Shown in pieces: positions 5,703 through 9,805 of a DNA stretch of 9,805 bases. The stretch lies in the NCBI GenBank assembly GCA_022566975.1, contig JADFHV010000059.1, positions 1 through 9,805 of the forward strand, in the 5' to 3' direction. The notes beneath the pieces are model-generated. The model saw only the letters and a list, made by a program, of their open reading frames with translations. It ran no database searches and was not told the origin of the DNA. This DNA is from Chloroflexota bacterium. Its GTDB lineage: Bacteria; Chloroflexota; Dehalococcoidia; SAR202; UBA11138. A program made the position numbers and the translations under genes. How positions within the stretch are numbered: position 1 is the stretch's first letter; each line of letters starts with the position of its first letter.

Positions 5703-7250
5703 ATGAAGGCGCTATTTAGCGTTAGTGACAAGACGGGTATTGCCGAGCTTGCGGAGGCGGCACAGGCCGCCGGGTTCGAGCTGGTGAGCACCGGAAATAC
5801 CCATCGCGAGCTCACGGCAGCCGGGCTATCGGTACGGCAGGTATCGGAGGTGACCGGCTTTCCCGAGATCCTGGACGGCCGGGTCAAGACGCTGCACCCC
5901 AGGGTGCACGGTGGCATCCTCGCCAGCAGAGAGCTAGACAGCCACGCGGCCCAGCTCGCCGAGCACGGGATCGACACGATCGACCTGGTAGTGGTGAACC
6001 TCTACCCGTTCGTCGAGACCGTCCGTGGAGGCGACGCTAGTCTCGAGGAGGCGCTGGAGAGCATCGATATCGGCGGGCCCACCCTGGTCCGGGCTGCCGC
6101 GAAGAATTTCCCCGACGTGATCGTCGTTGTGGACCCTTCGGACTATGGCTGGATAGGTGAGCGGCTGAGAGAGGGGTCGGGAGCTCAAGTGGCCCCGAGG
6201 TTTCTGAGCCTGGAGGAGCGCAGGGAGCTGGCGCGGAAAGCATTCCAGCACGTTGCGCTCTACGACACGACTATCTCTCGATACCTGGGCGCGGGCAACG
6301 GCGTAGGTCGTGGCGAGGCCACGCTAGGCTATAGCAAGCTGTACGATCTTCGCTACGGAGAGAATCCCCACCAGACCGCGGCCCTCTTCGCCGACCCGCT
6401 GTCACGTGGTGGCATAGCGAGTGCCAGACAGCTCCACGGCAAAGAGCTCTCGTTCAACAACATCATGGACGCCGACGCGGCCTGGCGGGTGGTATCAGAC
6501 TTCACGGACGCGGTGGCGGTCGTAGTCAAGCACAATAACCCGTGCGGCCTCGCGGTACACAGCGATCAACCGACTGCGTACGAGCGAGCCTTCGAGGGAG
6601 ACTCGGTTTCGGCCTACGGTGGTATCGTCGGGTTCAACAGTCCGGTAACCGCCGCCACTGCGGAGGCGATGCAGGGGGTCTTCTACGAGATCGTCGTCGC
6701 GCCGGGATATGAGCCAGAGGCGCTGGCCAGGCTGAAGAAGCGGCGTAACCTCCGAATCCTCGAGGTTGATCGCATGTCCGGGCACACGGTGGATGACGTT
6801 GACGTCCGCCTGATTAGTGGAGGGGCGCTGTTCCAGAGCCCAGACGCAATAGATGAGGACCCGGCATCATGGAAGGTGGTAACCGAGCGCAGGCCGACGG
6901 AAGAGGAGCTGGCTGACCTGGCCTTTGCCTGGAGGGCGGCCAAGCACATCAAGTCCAACACCATCGTGCTGGCAAAGGACCGGACGATGGTCGGCATGGG
7001 CGCTGGACAGCCCAACCGCGTGACGAGCGTGCATCTGGCGCTTCGGATAGCCGGGGACAAGGCTAAGGGGAGCGTGCTGGCATCGGACGCCTTCTTCCCG
7101 TTCGAGGACAATATCAAGATGGCCGCCTCCGGCGGCGTCGTGGCCATCGCCCAGCCCGGCGGCTCCATCAGGGACGGGGAGGTCATTGCCGCGGCCAACG
7201 AGGCGAACGTGGCGATGGTCTTTACCGGCACCCGACACTTCAAGCACTGA
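5703..7250 (+). CDS. purH: Bifunctional AICAR transformylase/IMP cyclohydrolase
   Basis: A 515-residue PurH performing the last two steps to IMP: formylation of AICAR by 10-formyl-THF, then ring closure of FAICAR. The N-terminal IMP cyclohydrolase (MGS-like) domain begins MKALFSVSDKTGI and includes VSTGNTHREL (28-37), ILDGRVKTLHPRVHGG (56-71) and NLYPF (99-103). The C-terminal transformylase domain has RYGENPHQ (217-224), LSFNNIMDADAAW (249-261) and the catalytic Lys-His pair K276-H277 in VKHNNPCG. Further on are SNTIVLAK and an SDAFFPFEDNI motif, and it ends VFTGTRHFKH as usual. Full length, no damage. The ribosome binding site is weak (GAGAG about 10 bases upstream). It follows the low-GC HEPN module, which separates it from purM, and its base composition returns to the high-GC style of purF and purM. 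Confidence 0.97.
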   Translation: MKALFSVSDKTGIAELAEAAQAAGFELVSTGNTHRELTAAGLSVRQVSEVTGFPEILDGRVKTLHPRVHGGILASRELDSHAAQLAEHGIDTIDLVVVNLYPFVETVRGGDASLEEALESIDIGGPTLVRAAAKNFPDVIVVVDPSDYGWIGERLREGSGAQVAPRFLSLEERRELARKAFQHVALYDTTISRYLGAGNGVGRGEATLGYSKLYDLRYGENPHQTAALFADPLSRGGIASARQLHGKELSFNNIMDADAAWRVVSDFTDAVAVVVKHNNPCGLAVHSDQPTAYERAFEGDSVSAYGGIVGFNSPVTAATAEAMQGVFYEIVVAPGYEPEALARLKKRRNLRILEVDRMSGHTVDDVDVRLISGGALFQSPDAIDEDPASWKVVTERRPTEEELADLAFAWRAAKHIKSNTIVLAKDRTMVGMGAGQPNRVTSVHLALRIAGDKAKGSVLASDAFFPFEDNIKMAASGGVVAIAQPGGSIRDGEVIAAANEANVAMVFTGTRHFKH

Positions 7251-7288
7251 CGGCGCTGCCTCTACCAGAGGATGCATCCACCGGGACA

Positions 7289-7301
7289 CAGACCGGGTCT
7301 G
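7289..7301 (+). terminator. Small hairpin after purH (weak)
   Basis: CAGAC-CGG-GTCTG forms a 5-bp stem with a 3-base loop 38 bases after the purH stop. It is followed by a C run rather than T residues, so intrinsic termination is doubtful. Confidence 0.2.
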
Positions 7302-7302
7302 G

Positions 7303-7343
7303 CCCCCCCAGATTCCTCGTCGCCGACTCCTCGGAATGACACG
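7303..7343 (+). repeat. Imperfect palindromic intergenic element, possibly dispersed repeat
   Basis: A C run is followed by GATTCCTCGTCGCC and TCCTCGGAATGACACG. ATTCC (7312-7316) and GGAAT (7333-7337) form the outer stem, with similar CTCG motifs inside each arm. The layout resembles intergenic repeats of the type GATTCTTCG...CAGAATGACA seen in many environmental bacterial genomes (recollection, not a search). Only one copy is visible in this window. Confidence 0.35.
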
Positions 7344-7379
7344 CGTTAGCCTGGCCACGACAAGGGCTGTTCGTTTGAG

Positions 7380-8168
7380 ATGACCACCTCGCTGGACATC
7401 GTTATACCCGTTCTCAACGAAGAGGCCGGCCTGGCCGTCGGCGTCGGCAGACTGGGGGAATTCCTCTCGGAGCGCCTAGGAGACTATCGCTGGCGCATAG
7501 TGGTGGCCGACAACGGCTCCAGCGACTCGACGCCTGAGATCGGTAGGCGTCTGGCCCGGGAGGACGAGCGGATGGGGTATATTCGGCTGGAGCAGCGGGG
7601 CCGAGGCAGGGCGCTCAGCCGGGCCTGGCGAGAGAGCGAGGCGGACATTGTCGGCTATATGGACGTGGACCTGTCAACGGACCTGGACGCCCTGCCCGCA
7701 TTGGTAGAGGCTATTCGGTCGGAGGGGTACGACGTGGCCGTAGGGTCCCGCTTGCGGCCGGGCGCGCGCGTTATCGGCAGGTCGTTCAGACGCGAGCTCG
7801 CGTCGAGGGCTTACAGCGCCATCTTCAGGTCCATGTTTCTGACCGGGTTCCACGATGCCCAGTGCGGGTTCAAGGCGGTGAGCCGCCGCGTGGTGAACGA
7901 CGTCGTTCCGCTGGTGAAGGATACCGGCTGGTTCTTCGACACCGAGCTGCTTATTCTAGCGGAAAAGAACGGTTATCGTGTCAGAGAGGTCCCGGTAACC
8001 TGGACCGATGACCCCGACAGCCGGGTCAAGCTGGTCAGCACTGCGTACGGGGACATGAAAGGGCTCCTCCGGCTCCGGCTCGGAGGTCTCAGGAAGGCGT
8101 CTATGGCCCTACGTAGCGATTATGAGGCGACCCACGGAGAGAGGCCGTCCACGGGGAGCCGACCTTGA
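7380..8168 (+). CDS. Family 2 glycosyltransferase, dolichyl-phosphate-sugar synthase type
   Basis: A 262-residue GT-A fold transferase likely to move a hexose from a nucleotide sugar to a polyprenyl-phosphate or similar acceptor at the inner face of the membrane. The N-terminus LDIVIPVLNEEAGL (5-18) and VVADNGSSDST (41-51) bind the nucleotide. DVDLSTD (95-101) supplies the metal-binding DxD-like motif. GFHDAQCGFKAV (156-167) and WFFDTELLILAEKNGY (184-199) are typical of the dolichyl-phosphate glucosyltransferase (Alg5-like) branch, as is the late VPVTWTDDPDSRVKL (204-218). No transmembrane segments are visible, unlike longer DPM/GtrB-type enzymes, so it is probably peripheral. The ATG directly follows a TGA (TTTGAGATGACC), with no good ribosome binding site. 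The gap to the hydrolase is short. The sugar and acceptor cannot be told from sequence. Confidence 0.9.
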   Translation: MTTSLDIVIPVLNEEAGLAVGVGRLGEFLSERLGDYRWRIVVADNGSSDSTPEIGRRLAREDERMGYIRLEQRGRGRALSRAWRESEADIVGYMDVDLSTDLDALPALVEAIRSEGYDVAVGSRLRPGARVIGRSFRRELASRAYSAIFRSMFLTGFHDAQCGFKAVSRRVVNDVVPLVKDTGWFFDTELLILAEKNGYRVREVPVTWTDDPDSRVKLVSTAYGDMKGLLRLRLGGLRKASMALRSDYEATHGERPSTGSRP

Positions 8169-8193
8169 TGTTTGGCGCGCCCCACGTTAACAT
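8165..8193 (+). promoter_or_regulatory. Weak promoter candidate for NAD-salvage genes
   Basis: TTGATG (8165-8170, overlapping the glycosyltransferase stop) and TAACAT (8188-8193) are separated by 17 bases. Each box matches consensus at four of six positions and the spacing is ideal. The predicted start near 8200 leaves about 40 bases of leader before GTG 8241. Confidence 0.3.
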
Positions 8194-8240
8194 ATCGTGT
8201 CCAGACATCTGGGTTGGAGTGGAGCGCCGGACGGTTGCAG

Positions 8241-8780
8241 GTGGCTAACGTCTTGCTGGTGGTAGACATGTTGAACGGCTTTCTGGAGCCGGGCCGCAAT
8301 CTCTACTGCGGCGATGATGCCCGGGGCATCATTCCCCGGGTGAAGAGGCTGATCGAAAACGAGCTGGCCAAGGGGAGCAAGGTCTTCTTCATATGCGATA
8401 CCCACGACCCGGACGACCTGGAGTTCCAGATGTTTCCGGTCCATTGCCTGAGGGGGACGGAGGAGGCTGAGGTGATACCGGAGCTCGCGGAATACGCTGG
8501 AGAGCTTATACGAAAACGCAGGTACAGCGCCTTCTTCGAGACGGACCTGGAGGAGCGGCTCGCCGGGCTGGACCCGGACAAGGTGATCATCTGCGGAGTA
8601 TGCACCGACATATGCGTGATGCATACGGCTGCGGACGCCCGAAACCGCGACTACGCGGTGGAGGTCCCGACGGACTGCGTGGCGACCTTCGACCCGGAAG
8701 CGCACAAGTACGCGCTGCAGCACATGGAGAGGATCCTGGGAGCGACGCTGGTGGAGCCCATCGCGTCCGGCACAGGGTAG
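8241..8780 (+). CDS. pncA: Nicotinamidase-like cysteine hydrolase (isochorismatase family)
   Basis: A 179-residue cytosolic hydrolase, probably converting nicotinamide to nicotinate plus ammonia. The Asp-Lys-Cys triad is visible: D9 in LLVVDMLNGFLEPG, K92 in IRKRRYSAFFETDL and C125 in GVCTDICVMHTA. Likely metal ligands are D53 and H55 (CDTHDP) and H68 (PVHCLRGT). The family also contains isochorismatases and other amidohydrolases. The metal-site residues plus the nicotinate phosphoribosyltransferase 70 bases downstream favour nicotinamidase. I chose GTG 8241 because VANVLLVVDMLNGF is where family proteins begin. In-frame TTG codons at 8172, 8214 and 8235 would add residues that do not look like the family, though TTG 8235 has GGAG about 10 bases upstream. 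The gene symbol rests on family and context, not on proof of substrate. Confidence 0.88.
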   Translation: MANVLLVVDMLNGFLEPGRNLYCGDDARGIIPRVKRLIENELAKGSKVFFICDTHDPDDLEFQMFPVHCLRGTEEAEVIPELAEYAGELIRKRRYSAFFETDLEERLAGLDPDKVIICGVCTDICVMHTAADARNRDYAVEVPTDCVATFDPEAHKYALQHMERILGATLVEPIASGTG

Positions 8781-8817
8781 TCACCTGCCCGCTCCCATCA
8801 GCATTCGTAGCTGCCGA

Positions 8818-8839
8818 GCCCCAGGCCGGGGCGCCTTTT
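8818..8839 (+). terminator. Terminator-like hairpin between hydrolase and NAPRTase
   Basis: GCCCC-AGGCC-GGGGC (8818-8832) followed by GCC and TTTT (8836-8839). The stem is only 5 bp but GC-rich. It lies 12 bases before the next ATG, so it may attenuate rather than fully stop transcription. Confidence 0.35.
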
Positions 8840-8850
8840 AGCGAGAGCAC

Positions 8851-9805
8851 ATGGTCACTCCGGATTTCGAGACACGACCCGCGACCCTAGTCGGTGATAC
8901 GGCCGACATCTACCTGCAGCGGACTCTGACGATCCTTCGTAACGAGGGAGTGAACCCTGTGGTCACCATGGAGTTCTTCCCACAGCGCGATGGGATATTC
9001 TGCGGGATCCTGGAGGTCCGGTCGCTGCTGGGAAAGGTCCTGCCGGAGGCCGGGAGCGAGGTGTGGGCGCTGGAAGAGGGGGAGCCGATGCAGGCGCGCG
9101 AGGTCGCGCTGCGGATCAAGGCCCCCTACAGCACCTTCGGCCTGTACGAGACGGCGCTGTGCGGCACGCTGGCGTCGTGCAGCGGCTGGGCCACGGCGGC
9201 GCGGGAATGCGTGGACGCCGCCCAGGGGGTCCCCGTCGTCGCCGCGGCCGCGCGGCACGTGCATCCCAACGTGGTCGCGCTGCTGGACTATGCCTCGGTA
9301 GTCGGTGGCTGCGTGTCTTGCTCCACCATCCAGGGGGCCCGGCTGGCGGGCGTTACGCCGTCCGGGAATATGCCACACTCGCTGCCGCTGCTCCTGGGTG
9401 ACACCGTCAAAGCTGTGGAGTCGTTTGATCGACACATGCCCCAGGAGGTGCCGCGAGTGGCCCTCGTCGATACGTTTAAGGACGAGGCCGAGGAGTCCCT
9501 CAACGTGGCCGCATCTCTCAGGGAACGCCTGAGGGGAGTCCGTCTGGACACGCCGCCGGAGCGGGGCGGTGTGACGGCTGACATGGTGATAGAGCTACGT
9601 TCAAGGCTCGACCAGGCAGGCTTCCGGCACGTCGAGGTCTTCGTGAGCGGCGCGTTCAACCCGGAGCGGATCGCGCAGTTCGTGGAGAGGAATGCGCCAG
9701 TCAATGGGTTTGCGGTGGGAAGCCACATATCGAGCGCGGCCCCCAACGATTTCACGGCCGACATTCACGAGGTGGACGGGCGGCCCATCGCCAAACGGGG
9801 CCGGA
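8851..9805 (+). CDS. pncB: Nicotinate phosphoribosyltransferase (partial, 3' end outside window)
   Basis: The frame is open from ATG 8851 to the window end, giving 318 residues without a stop. An in-frame TAG at 8839-8841 fixes the start within a few codons. The product makes nicotinate mononucleotide from nicotinate and PRPP, with ATP hydrolysis, feeding NAD. Seen landmarks are an N-terminal TADIYLQRTLTIL segment (17-29), STFGLYETALCGTLAS (94-109), ARHVHPNV (134-141, near the histidine usually phosphorylated in this family), GARLAGVTPSGNMPHSL (162-178), ALVDTFKDEAEESL (204-217), GVRLDTP (229-235), VFVSGAFN (263-270) and GFAVGSHISSA (286-296). The last residues, VDGRPIAKRGR, fit the conserved part near the family's C-terminal metal-binding region. 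It follows the nicotinamidase-like gene by 70 bases, forming a two-step salvage unit. The ribosome binding site is weak (GAGAG). Confidence 0.93.
   Translation, partial: MVTPDFETRPATLVGDTADIYLQRTLTILRNEGVNPVVTMEFFPQRDGIFCGILEVRSLLGKVLPEAGSEVWALEEGEPMQAREVALRIKAPYSTFGLYETALCGTLASCSGWATAARECVDAAQGVPVVAAAARHVHPNVVALLDYASVVGGCVSCSTIQGARLAGVTPSGNMPHSLPLLLGDTVKAVESFDRHMPQEVPRVALVDTFKDEAEESLNVAASLRERLRGVRLDTPPERGGVTADMVIELRSRLDQAGFRHVEVFVSGAFNPERIAQFVERNAPVNGFAVGSHISSAAPNDFTADIHEVDGRPIAKRGR

Noticed and set aside
8887..9435. 182-codon minus-strand frame opposite the nicotinate phosphoribosyltransferase
   Set aside because: It is antisense to a clear open NAPRTase frame; its composition is that of a shadow.

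Overview
The window looks like a high-GC bacterial chromosome segment with densely packed genes and standard stop codon use. Pathway genes dominate: tryptophan synthase beta, three de novo purine genes and an NAD-salvage pair. The style is reminiscent of Chloroflexota (SAR202/Dehalococcoidia-like) genomes, but that is a weak inference from protein flavour and gene order, not a demonstrated placement.

Left end (1-731, minus strand): a two-gene unit reads out of the window. First comes a small FmdB-type zinc-ribbon protein. Ten bases later comes a UGSC-family protein whose reading frame is interrupted by an in-frame TGA exactly at the 'U' of the UGSC motif. The homologous protein continues for 61 more codons to the window edge, so this is best read as a selenocysteine codon. 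A candidate SECIS hairpin lies just downstream of the TGA, and a good sigma70-like promoter (TTGACC-17-TAGAAT) precedes the unit.

Middle (872-7250, plus strand): trpB comes first, then a clear promoter (TTGACC-18-TATAAT), then purF, a strong hairpin, purM, a low-GC insertion, and purH. PurF supplies phosphoribosylamine, PurM makes AIR and PurH completes IMP. Between purM and purH, where many bacteria keep purN, lies a HEPN-domain gene followed by an unrecognised partner gene. In this sequence they form one 266-codon open frame. However, the expected HEPN C-terminus (ending GVLSWLKRRW, then stop) is present in the +1 frame. The partner also has its own ATG and ribosome binding site. The apparent fusion therefore probably results from a one-base shift, whether mutation, programmed frameshift or sequencing error.

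Right end (7251-9805, plus strand): an intergenic stretch holds an imperfect palindrome resembling dispersed repeats. It is followed by a family-2 glycosyltransferase of the dolichyl-phosphate-sugar synthase type, a nicotinamidase-like cysteine hydrolase, and a nicotinate phosphoribosyltransferase cut by the window edge. The last two would convert nicotinamide to nicotinate and then to nicotinate mononucleotide. PurF and nicotinate phosphoribosyltransferase both use PRPP.

The observations most worth a second look are the TGA-containing UGSC selenoprotein and the frameshifted HEPN/partner pair inside the purine operon.
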